A stretch of DNA of 64,000 bases, taken from NCBI RefSeq assembly GCF_947172395.1, contig NC_069110.1, positions 1-64,000 of the forward strand. Reading direction: 5' to 3'. Shown piece by piece: positions 43,950 to 58,900 of the stretch; within the stretch, counting starts at the first letter, position 1; each line of letters begins with the position of its first letter. The position numbers and the translations under genes were made by a program. Source of the stretch: Bicyclus anynana (lineage: Eukaryota; Arthropoda; Insecta; Lepidoptera; Nymphalidae). The notes beneath the pieces were generated by a model. It searched no databases, was not told where the DNA came from, and was given only the letters and a program-made list of their open reading frames with translations.

Positions 43950-46900
43950 CTGCAAAACGATTGTACTCATTCACTGTACGCCGAGGTCGACCCGCGCGTC
44001 CGGCAGACACCCCGCGTTCAGTGGGACCGCACGAGCGAGTCGGCCGACAGCCCGACGGTGGCGTCCGGGCGTGTAGACCAGTGGCACTTCGATTCTCTTT
44101 CTACAAACGCTGACGCTTCGAAAACTAGAAAAATGTATGAGAATGGCAGATCCGATCGACGACTTGATCACGTGACCTGTCGATACCAAATTGTAGGAAA
44201 TTTTTAAAATTTGGGTTTCTAAACGCACGATCTTTAGGTACAGGGCACGATGAGTTCTCGGTTGCCATGGATCGCTTCAAAGTCGGCATTGTGGCGATCG
44301 ATGAAACCTGGCTGCGCTCTGGCGAGGAAGGTCGGGCTCCTTCGGTCCCTGGTTATAGATTCGAACATATTCCTCGTCCGAGTGCTGATCGGAGGGGTCG
44401 CGGTGGAGGCGTTGCCTTTTATAGCAGAAGAGGTATCACGACGAGGACACGTTCCTTTCCCGGCATGATACGGTGGAACAAATGTGGATCGGTCTGACTG
44501 TAAACTCCCTTGAAATTGCTATAGGAACTGCATATCGACCCCAGTGGCTAAATGTTGATCTGTTTTTAGATGTTCTGCCGCTTTCTAATTATGATCCTGT
44601 CATTTTGATGGGAGACTTCAATATAAATTTATTAAGTAATAAAGACACAAAATCAATTAAATTGAACACCTTTTTAGTTATTTACAGTTAACGCAAATAA
44701 TATCTTCTCCTACTCATTTTACAAAAACAAGTGAAACTTTAATCGACGCTATATCTTACTAGATAAAGTGTCATTGTCATCTTGTCGTTTGTAAGACGGA
44801 AGATGTTCATAAAGCCGTTAATTTGATCGAATAGCGGAACCCTTTAAAGTCAAAATTTATTTTATTTGGTACAATTAAACAATTACATAAAGTCAATTTG
44901 GAGCATGTCAATATTTCTATTAGGGGTAACACTTTGGAGCGAGTTTCCCGAGCGCGCGAGTTAGGTCTACTTATGGATTCTGGCCTTAGGTTTGAGGATC
45001 ATGTGGCACAGGTAGTACTTAATTGTTTTTATCGGCTAAAAATCATTTATAATGTCCGTGATTACCTCTCTCAGTATGCATCTGCATATGCAATTCGTTG
45101 AATCTTTGGTACTGTCAAAGCTCAACCATGCAGATTGTGGACAGACATGATTGTGTTTGGTCTTGGAGTTCTTTGTAGAACCGAGCGCTTAATACAACGA
45201 GTACAAAATGCTTGTGCTCGTTTCTGTTTTAATGTCCCGCCAAGAACTCATATTACCCCATTTTTGAACAATAACACTGTTATAAAAATGAGAATTAGAA
45301 GAACGTTACATTTAGCGTGTTTACTTTTTGGGGTTATTAAAGACGGTAAACCGATGTATCTTCTTAATAAACTCACTTGGGCGGATGACTTACTCCGCTA
45401 CTAAATGCTGGAACAATATTCAGCCACGAATAAAAAAAATCTAAATTTACTTTCAAAAAATTATATTATAGCAATATGATGGGACCTTTTTCTAGGTTAT
45501 GCCACATATCACAGGGTATTTATTATTCTAAGATAATTGTGATGTGTGGCATAATGGTAGCAATAAAGATATTTTCTTTCTTTCTTTATTTCATTCCTAT
45601 ATATTTTTGAAGTTTCAAAGCGTTTGCAATCGCAAAAAGAGAACCTGAGGCGGCGGCGAGCGGCCGACTCGTGCGGTGGCGATGCGGGGAGTGGCCGCAG
45701 TGACGTGCGACCTTTCGTAGCGGTAAGTATCGCAGGACAAGAAATCAGATGCCAGTAACAAAACAAAGATTGCTAAAACTGCATTAAAATCCGTTGAATA
45801 TCAGAATTCCTTAAAAGGTCTAAGTGAACATCCAGCGGAAACTATTTCATTTTATACTATGTAATGATTATGAAGGAAATATTCTATACGAAGTATTTTT
45901 TAGCCACTCGTAGCCCTAGGGGTCGTCTCCCGGCGCGTGCAGGATGGAGATACAGACTAGAAGTGGGTATGACAATAGTCCTCTCGGTGATGAGTCCGGC
46001 CCCTTCACCGTAGAGCTATTGAGGCTTCAACGGTGTGTGCAATGCTCACCGGCCAGCATGCTGACGACCGACAGCAGGATCTTCTCGACGCTCTGCACCG
46101 GGGACCAACGCTCCGCGCTGCACTCGTAGCCCTAGGGGTCGTCTCCCGGCGCGTGCAGGATGGAGATACAGACTAGAAGTGGGTGTGACAATAGTCCTCT
46201 CGGTGATGAGTCCGGCCCCTTCACCGTAGAGCTATTGAGGCTTCAACGGTGTGTGCAATGCTCACCGGCCAGCATGCTGACGACCGACAGCAGGATCTTC
46301 TCGACGCTCTGCACCGGGGACCAACGCTCCGCGCTGCACTCGTAGCCCTAGGGGTCGTCTCCCGGCGCGTGCAGGATGGAGATACAGACTAGAAGTGGGT
46401 ATGACAATAGTCCTCTCGGTGATGAGTCCGGCCCCTTCACCGTAGAGCTATTGAGGCTTCAACGGTGTGTGCAATGCTCACCGGCCAGCATGCTGACGAC
46501 CGACAGCAGGATCTTCTCGACGCTCTGCACCGGGGACCAACGCTCCGCGCTGCACTCGTAGCCCTAGGGGTCGTCTCCCGGCGCGTGCAGGATGGAGATA
46601 CAGACTAGAAGTGGGTATGACAATAGTCCTCTCGGTGATGAGTCCGGCCCCTTCACCGTAGAGCTATTGAGGCTTCAACGGTGTGTGCAATGCTCACCGG
46701 CCAGCATGCTGACGACCGACAGCAGGATCTTCTCGACGCTCTGCACCGGGGACCAACGCTCCGCGCTGCACTCGTAGCCCTAGGGGTCGTCTCCCGGCGC
46801 GTGCAGGATGGAGATACAGACTAGAAGTGGGTATGACAATAGTCCTCTCGGTGATGAGTCCGGCCCCTTCACCGTAGAGCTATTGAGGCTTCAACGGTGT

Positions 46901-49900
46901 GTGCAATGCTCACCGGCCAGCATGCTGACGACCGACAGCAGGATCTTCTCGACGCTCTGCACCGGGGACCAACGCTCCGCGCTGCACTCGTAGCCCTAGG
47001 GGTCGTCTCCCGGCGCGTGCAGGATGGAGATACAGACTAGAAGTGGGTATGACAATAGTCCTCTCGGTGATGAGTCCGGCCCCTTCACCGTAGAGCTATT
47101 GAGGCTTCAACGGTGTGTGCAATGCTCACCGGCCAGCATGCTGACGACCGACAGCAGGATCTTCTCGACGCTCTGCACCGGGGACCAACGCTCCGCGCTG
47201 CACTCGTAGCCCTAGGGGTCGTCTCCCGGCGCGTGCAGGATGGAGATACAGACTAGAAGTGGGTATGACAATAGTCCTCTCGGTGATGAGTCCGGCCCCT
47301 TCACCGTAGAGCTATTGAGGCTTCAACGGTGTGTGCAATGCTCACCGGCCAGCATGCTGACGACCGACAGCAGGATCTTCTCGACGCTCTGCACCGGGGA
47401 CCAACGCTCCGCGCTACACTCGTAGCCCGTCGGGTCGTCTCCCGGCGCGTGCAGGATGGAGATACAAACTCTGCCGTCCGCGTATACTACAACCAAATGA
47501 TACTCCTTCAGTTTCACACATACACGCCTCTATCTATACACCTCATTCTCTACACGGTGGCTTTGTACAATTCGCGCATTTACGACTATAGCCAGCCCTC
47601 AAGAACTAATTTTTATCAAATCACTAGCGGACCCGGTCAAGCTTCGCTTTGACTAATGTGCGCTTCTTCCCTACCCTTCCCTTCTCCCACCCTACATTTA
47701 GCGAGTCTGTAATTCTTCAGCAAGGTGTTGTCACCTTTTTTAAAGAACAGAACCACCACGCTCCTGTGCCACGCCTAGGCGTCGTGCCTTGGTGAATTGA
47801 CGGAATGGAACAATCGCTGAAAGACTTTAAGTATCGGTTTTACACCCGCTTTGAGGAGTTCTGATGTGATTCCGCCAAATTGTCAACAGGCTATTGAGTA
47901 GTCGTGTATAACTGTCCATAGAACTTCTCGACCTCACTTAATATCTCGGGCTTTGAAGAAATCAGATTAGCCTGTTTGGTATTCAAACGCGTCAACTGCC
48001 TCTCTCCAATAGACTCTTGCGAAAACTTTCAAGTCTCGATTGTTTTCGATCGCATTTTTAATACGCTCGTTATTGAATTTTCGCAAGTCGCTGCGACTTA
48101 AGAGATCTGTTTATTAATTCGTCGGTATTCTGACGCATCTGCTGAAGACTGTAAATCTCGTTTCTTGTCTCTTTACCATGAGCTTAAGTGTTTGGACTGA
48201 GAATCTTTTGGTTCTTTTTGTACGGTGTGTCTTGAAGAACTCACATACAACCGAATGAACAGTTTCCACCAACCTGTTGTTCAGATCGTCCACAGTATTG
48301 CAATCTGCTAGGCAATCAAAGCGGTTCTGCAATTCTAGTTGAAAGGGCTCGGGGTCTTGAATAAGGGGACGAGTAGGTCGGGGCGTAGACTTCACTAGTC
48401 GATACCGTTCACGCTGAATGTTGATATTCAACGTGCCTCTAACCATTCGGTGATCACTGCCAGTTTTCACCCTGTTGATCACGGAAACATCGTTGAATAT
48501 ATGCCGTGTTAGACAAGATGAAGTCAATCTCGTTCCTCGTGGAACCATCGGGTTTCATCCAAGTCCATTTCCGCTATGGTGGCTTCTTGTAGAAGGAGTT
48601 CTTATCATTTTTATGTATTCTTCCGTTGCCCATTGCCAAATTGGCCCACTCTGTACTCTCGTTCGCCCAGTTTTGCGTTAAAATCTCCCATCACAACATT
48701 GTAATAAGAATTTGAGGATGTCTTTAGAAATATCCTCAGTCAGCGCAGAGATAGATTACTCGCGCCGGCGTCCGACATCGGCCTGAGGCATTTCATAATC
48801 TAGCCGGACCGGATATATCGCCATTCGTCGGTCGCCAGAGCCTCGGCGGTCCATCTGCGGGGTGCACCGATAGTCAAAGCTCATACACCTATTCTCTCCG
48901 AGATCTATTCTATATACCTATAACACCCAGCACTGTGGTCACTGAAAATCTCAAGTCAACATTAACCAACCTCAGGTATTAGGTAGGTACCGATGCTGAT
49001 GAAATATTTACTTACTATTGGGGTGGAACATTTCACACACGAATTGCATCTTTGGTGGACTCAAGGGGTAGTCTGGCGGAAAAAGGAGCTTGGCGGGAAA
49101 TATGCCACCTTCGAAACATGTGCCTTCCGGGCCTCTGCAAAGATAATAATACGATTAAAGAATAGAATAGAAGAACTTTATTTGTTAGCACAACAAACAT
49201 TGGAGCAGCAATGGCTCTAAGCTCAAATGATTTCTTATCATATACCTACTGGGAAAACGGTGTTAATAATAACAGTGTATTGATAGCGCAAATAAGATGC
49301 ACACGAGCACTTTGTCAACTATGTATACGAGACAGTTGTAGGCCGTACTTCCAAAAACTAGACACACTAACGGTAACTGACTAACTTATGAAGTACTTAT
49401 GTTTGTAGTTAATAACAAAAAAATGTTTATACCATATGAAAATGATTATTATTATTATTACTATTGAATATCATTTGGATTGTCCACACTAATTATTTAA
49501 TAATAAAATTCTGTAAAATGTATATTGTAAATATTAAATGAAGTCTAGTTAGTATTTCAAGTAATTTAGCAACACATAGTAATTTGCATGTCAAACAGGC
49601 AAGATTCATAATATACAATTTGCATCCACCTACCACCTGTACACATGTATCTGCAAATAAATATATTGATTGATTGATCTTTTTAAAAGGAAATAGTGAT
49701 GGGCTTAAAATAGGCTGATGATGACTTTACTACTTCTGAGATTTTTGAATTGAAAACTTCTTTAGCCGCGTTGGGCACTTTTTGGTAGAGGAAAATCTTA
49801 TAGGTTCGCGTCACTGAATAATTTCTTTGAAAACTTTTAGTACTTTATATGTTTACAGCTATATATCTGACGCATAGTGCTGTGCATATCTTGAAGTGAA

Positions 49901-52900
49901 ATTAAAAGGATTTAGTGAAAACAATAGTATGTACCTATATACTGTACATTATTGGAATAGTGTATTGGTTCATTATTGTTATTTGTATATTTTAATTATT
50001 GTTATTTGTATATTTTAATTATTGTTATTTGTATATTTTAATTATTGTTATTTGTATATTTTAATTATTGTTATTTGTATATTTTAATTAAAGAATCATT
50101 GCGCAGTAATATATTTTAGTAAAAAATGATAATAATATATTTGACTTGCACATCTGTTGCTCGTAGTCGCAATAGATGTAAAAACCAGAATGATGTTGAC
50201 TCAGAATACAGAAAACCACCAGAAGGAATGATAGCGCAAAGAAGTGAAGCCATTTAAACTACACATTTTACGATTACTCACTCTGTGTTTGTCGTGTTGT
50301 TTGACGTGCTATACAGGTGACAAATTTAAATAAATTAAGCCGTCTTGTGCTATTCCTTCGTGTAAAAATGCCGTTGGTAAAAAAAAGAAACTGAATAGGA
50401 TCACATTTCACGTGTAAGTAGCACAAATAAATATTCTTATGTTAAAATAATGAATAATTTTTACGTGAATTTAGTTGTCATAGAAACCGATGACTTCATT
50501 TCAAGTGTTGCCAATGTAATTGTTTTGATTTTCCCTACTTTTAATTTCAATTCAAGGATTTGTTATTTATGTAAAATATTAATCAACTAAATAGGTAGGC
50601 ATAGGTTCCGGCAATTAAGTTGAAATAAAATTGTGGTAATCAGCGCAGATAAAGAAAGTGTAAAATAATCTTAAAGCTTATTTTACAAATAACAATGGCG
50701 TGTTATATTATAATAAGTTCGTTCGTTCTTGTCTGTTTGTGTGTTTGTCTGCACATTTGTTTGTTTTCGTGTGCTTGTTTGGACTTTTGTTTGTTTGTGT
50801 ACCTACTTGTTTGCTTGTTTGTTTGAGCAAGAGGATTAAATAAAATATTTTTATCTTCAAAACACATTCTTAAAAGATATTAAACCAATTCAATGGCCTT
50901 ATTTATACTTGAATTTTAAGAGACATAAAAATTAGAGAAAAAAGACGAGATAATAATAACTGTGCACACGATTGAAATACATATTTATAATAATAATATA
51001 ATATAATTATATGGAATATATAAAATTATTATTGTAAATATGTAAATCTTTAGTTTGTTAGTTGATAAGTTTTATAATAACCGTCTTATTATATCTATTA
51101 TTTATTTGTCCTTGTCTTAAATTTTTTAGAGTTCATTTTCTTGCTGACTCTTAGCAATCACTAGAAAACTGGTCCCACTGTTTTTATTATTTACCATACA
51201 AGTTAACATTTAATGTGATGAACTGTACACTTATTGTTTTCCTTTTAACATTATAAATTTTTACCACAAAATAGGGAAAAATTTAACAGCCTCATGTACT
51301 AGCAACATTACGCGGGTGAGAATTGCGACGAGTGCAGGCTGTTGTGTACAATTTTTGGACACACTGCGCACTATAGAATGACATCTAAACGTGGCTTCTG
51401 GTGGTTTTCTGTATTCTGAGGATGTTGATAATGTCAATTGAACATTATATTATAAAACTTCAAGGTTAATACAAAAAAATGTAAGTTTTCAGTTCTATCG
51501 GCACTCGTACAAATGGCATTTGGTATTGCACTGGTAGAGATCCGTCATTAGAACTATATACCCACATCTGTTATTGGATTGTGATTGCAAATAAATAAGA
51601 TTCTATTCACGTAGCATCTTGGCACACAGGTTGCCTAGGTAAATAGTTAAATTGCGACCAAACAATAAAAAAATATCAAATTTTTAAGTGAAAATTTTTG
51701 GTCTACTTTCCTCATTTGTTATTTAAAAAACAAAACTGAAAACGTATCGGTCACCGTTGGGAAAAAAATCCGTTACCAAACCGGAGTTTTAATTAATTCC
51801 CTCAGTCAGTCAGTCGCCAACCCCATTCCTGAGGCAGAGGTCTATGTATCGGTAGACGATTGAAATCGACGCTTCTTCAATTGCTATGGTCACAATGACG
51901 GTATCGGTGCCCTCAAAAGCCTACTTTAATTCCGATTTTTGTAAAATAGCGGCAAACAACTTCATATAAATCTATACTAATATTATAAAGAGGTAAAGTT
52001 TGTAAGTTTGTAACATTCTTTGTAAGGGGTAATCTTCGGAACTACTAATTCGATTGCGAAAATTCTTTCACCAGTAGAATGATGCGTTATCGAGGAGTGC
52101 TATAGGCTATATTTTATACTAGCGGACGCCCGCGACTTCGTTCGCGTGAAATTAAGTTTTTCACAAATCCCGCGGGAACCATGGACTTATCCGGGATGAA
52201 AAGTAGCCTATGTGTTAATCTAAGAAAATCTATTTTAATTCCAAATTTCAACCAAATCGCCGCAAAATTGATAAAGTTTCATACAAACTTTCATCCTTTA
52301 TTTTGTCCCCTTGGGGATAGAATTTATCAAAATCCTTACTTAGCGGATGCCTACGTCATAACATCTGCCTGCATGCCAAATGTCAGCCCGATCCGTTCAG
52401 TGGTTTGGGCTGTGCGTTGATAGATCACTATGTCAGTCGGTCGCACCTTGAATTTAATACATTTAGATTGTAAGAGGTAACGTTTGTGTGGTTGTAGGGG
52501 TTAATCTCTGGATCTACAGAACCGATTTTGAAAATTCTTTCACTGATAGAAAGCTACGTTATTTGCGAGTGTCATAGGCAATGTTTTTACCCCGTTTTCT
52601 TTCGGGAACACGAACTATGTAGGTGAAACCGTGGGGCATCTTTTAGCGGTATTTTTACGTCTTTTAGAAATTTTGTATTATCTCCGAAACTATATGACTA
52701 TAATTAACATACTGACATATTGTAAATCTTATCTCTATTATATCCTCTTGATTATTAAGTAATTTATTTTGATAAGGATTTAAGTTAAGTTGTGTAAATA
52801 ATGACGTAAACCTTAGTCTATGATTTAAATAATTTATTAAAGTACAAAAGGTACTATATCTGCTAAAATATAGAAGATAGATATATGCTGTCGCGACATT

Positions 52901-55900
52901 TTTTGTAGAAAATAATGTATTCTTCAAAGTTGTAGTACATTATTTTATTCTAACAATTTTTTTGAAAATATAATGTAGCCTATAGCCTTCCTCGATAAAT
53001 GGGCTATCTATCACTGAAAGTATTTTTTAAATCGGACCAGTAGTTCCTCAGATTAGCGCGTTCAATCAATCAAACAAACTAACTCTAATATTTCTAATGA
53101 CGAATCTTAGACCATTACGTACGCTATGAGAGCCTCCCACTCGAAAAAGTTTTCTTCGTTAACGGGACCAGCAATGATCCCTTCAGGTGGATTGAGTGTC
53201 AGTTCTGTAAGCAAAAACAAGACACGTACAGTGTTTTTGTAAGATATAGGGTAGGGGTAGGGGAGAGTAGAGGTAGAGTAGGGGTAGGGTAGGGATAGAG
53301 AAGTGCACATAAGTCAAAGCGAAGCTTGACGGAGTCCGCTAGTAGTATACAGAAAAAAATAGTTTTTGTAAAAGCTGGTCAGTAACTACTTTTAATAACC
53401 TCGTTATAGATACGAATTGGGAGGAGGGTAGTTTACCAAAAGTTGTAACTAACCAGATTTTTTTTTACTGTTGCTTAATTAATAGTTATACAACTTAGCA
53501 GCCACAATGTTTCACAACTTGCGTGGTACATTGTCTCGTTCCGACGCTCAGAAATTTTTGAGCGTCGCATCAAGATAAAGTTAGTTACGGAAATTAACTG
53601 GATAGTAATCACTTGTAAATTTGTCGGCACTCCACTATATATTTTAATGAAATTGCATGTAAAAGGAATTTACAAGTACTTGGCTTGTAAAATCCTTTTA
53701 CGTTTAAATATATTATTATGGTAGAGATAATTCTGTTCATAGGCGTCAAAACGCCGAGAATAGTTCGTTAGTAGTAGTAGTAAATTTGACCCTGTGGCTT
53801 AGGAATTCTTACTGATATTTTAGTTAATAAATTCGGTGAGTCAACAGTACATTTAACAGATTATGTAAAAAAGATAGATCCATAAGTTTTCTACGGTCAG
53901 ACAGGGTGAGTGTAAGACATAAATTAGAAAAGTTGCTAGGCGTTAACATTACAGTAAGTGTTGTCGCCAAAACTAGCATGACGTAAGAAGTAAAAGAGGT
54001 GGTGTCGTGCTTGGAGATATGAATATAGTATACCATGTAGCGAACCATGACTATTTGATAGGTGCGCTGCAAACGAGAGGTGGTGCATTCGCTGTATAAG
54101 CCTTTTACTGTCTAAGAAGAGGACTACATCCCACCGACAGATACCGACTGGGACTTAGCAAACAGCACAGTAACCAAAGACAGGTCAAAGTGGGTGATCA
54201 AATCGCCAATCCAAATCCAAATGACTGATGGAAATCTTCCTACTCATACAGTGGAGTGCAGAACGACTGACACTGCGGCTTGTGCTATTATTTAAGGCAC
54301 ATAGATACATCTCACCAATGGAATGGTTAACGTAATTTTCCAGCCAAAACCAGAAAAAGTGTCTACACACAATCAAGATAGTTCAGGCCGATTAACCTAA
54401 CATCCTTTCTACTAAAAACTCTAGAAAAGCTGGGACACAGAAGCTATAGATAGATTTTTAATATTTATCAATGTCTATGGTCTATGATAGAAATAAAGTA
54501 ATAAACAGCTGGGAATATGGGAAGTCAACAAAACATTGCAGTCTAAGATCCGATACACGAGTATAACATGACCTTCACCAACCTGATGAAAACTTTTAAA
54601 TATCTACTTACTTAAATATATTGCCAACGAGTTGCCAAAAAAAATTCATTCAAAAATTTAATTAATGAACAATTTAATTTTTCCTAAGTTTTCACTAATT
54701 TGATTAAAAAACATTGCTGCTTGTTAACTATTGGCCCCGCCAGTGTGTCAATAGGGTCTTTGCTTTATACCTTGAAGTGAGACGTATGTCACTTTTTTCT
54801 TGCTTCGCTCAACGCTTAAGGATCCAATAACTGGATTAAAAAAATGGAAAGGTAAATACAAGGTATATTGACGCACTAATGATAATAATAATACATTTCT
54901 GCTACACAATAAATTAATAATAATAATAAATCGATAATAATAATAAATTTCTGCTACACAAATCCGAAAGTACCACAGACTCCAAAAGCTATAGACCGAT
55001 TACATGTTTACCCACCATCTATGAGCTCCTTATAACCATTCTGTCATCAAAATTAACGATACATAAAAATGCAAATCATATTTTGGTCCCAACACAGAAT
55101 GGATGTAAGGCCCGGTCTTGTGGTACAAAAGAACTTCTCCTCATGAACACTGCTATTAGCCAACAGGTTCGGCAAAAAAGAAAAAAATCTCACAGCTACT
55201 TGGGTCGACTACAAGTAGGCCTATGATTCAGTGCCTTTCATGAGGGTCATACAGTTGTACAAGGTTGATGCAACACTATGCTCTTTTCTTGAGTCATGTA
55301 TGAGACAATGCATGACAGTCCTTCGTCGCCCCCGAAACTGTCATTCTCAGATCACTCCATGAAGGCGAGACCTATAAATACCTTGGAATGACAGAAACAC
55401 TTGGTATTGAGGCAGGGACAGGTAGTGAAGGACCGCTTCTTTGGCCGTCTGGAAAGTCCTAAAAAGTCTTTTATCAAGTGGTAATGAGGTGCGTGTGTTC
55501 AATAGCTGGGTCATGCCCTTACTCATATACACTTTTGGCATTCTAAAGTGAACTCAAACAGAACTGTATTCCCTGGACTGTAAAGACAGAGATCATTTTC
55601 TCATGATGAATGCGAGTATCTATCAGGATGTTGCTGCAGAGGACAAGGGTCCTACACCGTTATTCCTTGGTAAAGAGAACTTACGCAAGCCTATAGTAAT
55701 TAGTAACTCAGATTGTGAGGTAATACGGAAGTGCAAGGAGTTGCATGGACAATTTTATAAGGCCCCGACTGGGCCGGACGTAGATCAAATAACATCTGTA
55801 TCTTGGTTGCAATTCCTCTTTGAGGAAACCGAGGGTTTGGTCTGTGCAATTATAGACAGTTATAAATACCTGAGACTACCGGAAACATAGTATGAAAGAT

Positions 55901-58900
55901 GGCACTCTAGACATTTGTCGAGCGTGTCATCGTTCTGGGAAGTCCCTCAGGCATATTGTATCCGGGTGTTCTCACCTTACTAACGAAGGATACTTGCATA
56001 GACATAATCAAGTAGCCAAGATAATCCACCAACAGCTTGCTCTTCGGTATAGCCTTATTGATTCTAAGATGCCTTAGTGTGGTAAGGCTATACTGACTAA
56101 TAATACGACCCAGCGTTAGTTCTTGAAAATAACAGCATATTGTTCTACTGGGACCGAACGATTATCACAGTCGGGTATATTGTAGCCAATAGACCTGATA
56201 CAGTGCTAGTAGATCGGTCAGTGCGCCGTGCAATAATTGTTGATATTACTGTTCCACGTGACAATAATCTAGTTAAAGCCATAAAGAAAAAAGTATCAAA
56301 ATACTTGGACCTTGCTCACGAGATTACCGCCATGTGGAATGTTGAGTCAACTATTATTGTTCCAATAGTTGTTGCAGTCAATGGTCCTATAGCGAAAAGC
56401 TTCGAACAACATCTCAAGAAGCTCTCACTTAACTGTTGGATCAAGAGTCGGATACAGAAGGCAAAGAAAGGAAGCGCCGTTTCAAATGATTCTTGAGACA
56501 GCGCGTATTGTGAGTAGGTTCCTCACTCTGAGACCCTGACTGCCGGTTGCTTGGACACTCAATTATCCCGCAGAGGAAGGGTTGATTTTTTTTTATTAAT
56601 TTTTAATAGTGTTTTGTATTATATTTTTATATTAACATTGTTAAAAATTAAAAAAGGACAAATAAATAAATGAGAGTCAAAATAATAATTATAATAATAT
56701 AGCCTTTCTTCAGAGTTCGTCTGATTGTCCCCTAGGACAAAGGTTTCCAAGCTTTTCCATAATTCTCGATCCCTTGCAGTTTGTGTCCCGTTGCACCCTG
56801 ACCCACCTGAGATTGACCCACTACTGCACTGAAATGATAGTAAAGTTGATAATATTTTAGGGATGGGAAAAACATAAATCGATAATCTAATTAACATTAT
56901 ATTAGTACAGTCAATATAAGTTAGTAGTTTAGGTTAAAAAGCCTCATACATTTTTACTCCTGCACTGGCTTCAAGTTCATAGTTAAGATTTTCCTGCCTT
57001 ATTAAATCTTAATGCCTTTCAAATGACTCTCCCCGATCAGAGCAACTTAGTATGATGGATCATGGATGAGCCACTGAAAATCTTGCTATGCATCTGGTGA
57101 GGCAATGGGAACAGCAAAATATTTGTTGGATGCAAGGAATTAATATTATGACCTAACAAATGAACAAACTAAAAATGGCTATGTGGTAAGTAGTTGGAGA
57201 GGATTACCAACCAAATCTCTCTATAACTTGCTTAAAGACCTTGGCCTCTCTTGTAGTGCAGCTGGTTCTATATTAGAACGAGTATCCAAAACTGCTCTAA
57301 GAGGATCTTACCAAATTTGAATAGGTAGGGAGAACAACACGAGCAGAGTAGGGGAGTGTTGATCGATCGTCGAGGAATTCCTTAACCCTACATCCAGTGG
57401 TAACAAGTCCTGGACTTTGCTTGGTGTTTTACTCTCTACCTGCATGATGAATCCATGGAACGCTAAGATATTTGTCTCTCTCTCTCTCTGGTCAATGCAT
57501 AATTATTTAAAGACTGATATCAGCACATCGATTCAATACTTTTCTGCGATACTAAGATTCAAAGTAGTGATTTGATGTTCGATATCAAAAAAAGTATTAT
57601 ATTAAATACTTATATATCGTACGTACCACTGCTGTAGCTGTAAATAAAATGGCAGTAAACATTAAAAGGAAATGAAAATGTGTTTATAATGAGATTTTCA
57701 TACCCTTCTAGTTCACAGACTTCTGTTTATATATTTCTAAATGATAATTGTGAAGTAGTTTTATTAGATATATGTAGTTGAGAGACATGATATTTTTCAA
57801 TTTACAATCTTGTAACAATTCTGGGTCTATTTTGGGACATCTCCTTTGTTAGGCAACCCATTGGCAGTGTATTTATTGATGTACAGTGTAAACTCCATAT
57901 AACTACACTGAAGGGACTGTACATTTTATAGCATTACAGAGAGTTGTCCTTAAATGGAAAGAAGAACAATGTATATGAGTAAAACTTTTTCATCAAATAC
58001 ACTGTGACAAAGTTTGGGTACAACTTAAGATGATTATTCTATGATAACATATTAAGGCCATGACTTCTACTTATTAGCCATGGTCAACAACAGTGTACAC
58101 AAAAGAATAAATTTCTCAGAAAGTTCATTTTCGTTGCTTACAATCGAGTTTATTACGGGCTAAGCTAGGATAGTAAAGCAACAAAAGAATGTACACAGCT
58201 AAGCAGTTTTCACTAATTTTGGCAACTCAAAATGTACTTTTTATTACTTAATTGTTGTTGTTATAGAGAGTGGGTGTAATGTTATACAGGAAGAAAATTT
58301 TTTTAGTACCGATATTTTTATATTTTGTACATAAACAAAATTTTTCACGTATTTTTTCTTTATTTTTAACTCAAAAATAACAAAGTTATCGTTAGCTAAA
58401 GTTTAAACATTTAAACAGAATTTGAGAGTCACCATATTGCTTTTTGTACCTATTATTTTTTATAATGATTAAAGGTCGTCATTTTTGAGTTGAGTACCGA
58501 TTTTCCCTTCATACTTTATTTAGGACCATCAATAATGCCTGAAGTGCATGCATAGTAATAATAATAAAAATTATGAACTTTCGAATGGAATAATGAAATA
58601 CAATAGATGATTATTATTATGCAAACTTTTGCATTAAAGCATGATTCGACTTAAATGCACACGCAAAAAAAAAAAAACAAAAATGCATTTATTTCAAGTA
58701 GCCTCAGTATACAAGCACTTTTAATAATAATAATAATAGTTTTTATTTAAAGGTAAAAACCCAGTGTAAAACAAACATAATAATAATAATAAGGACCACA
58801 TGAAACAACACTGTCTGCAAAATCTAAATCTATAAGATATTCTCACATGGCTTGAATTAATACATCACCGGCTTAGCACCGCCTTCATACTGATCAGCAG

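Larger units (their letters stand above)
50200..51420. mobile_element. Non-autonomous P-like DNA transposon with 26-bp TIRs and 8-bp target duplication
   Basis: The 26 bases at 50200-50225 recur as an exact reverse complement at 51395-51420. GATGTTGA flanks both sides (50192-50199 and 51421-51428), an 8-bp target duplication as made by P and hAT elements. Inside, 50346-50414 reads CAIPSCKNAVGKKKKLNRIT, then FH and a GTAAGT donor, which resembles the start of a THAP zinc finger, the DNA-binding domain of P transposases. The rest of a transposase is missing. It lies in UBE2G2 intron 2. Confidence 0.75.

Noticed and set aside
45944..47425. Seven identical 61-codon plus-strand ORFs
   Set aside because: They are antisense shadows of the repeated UBE2G2 exon 4 segment on the minus strand, where the sequence matches a known protein.
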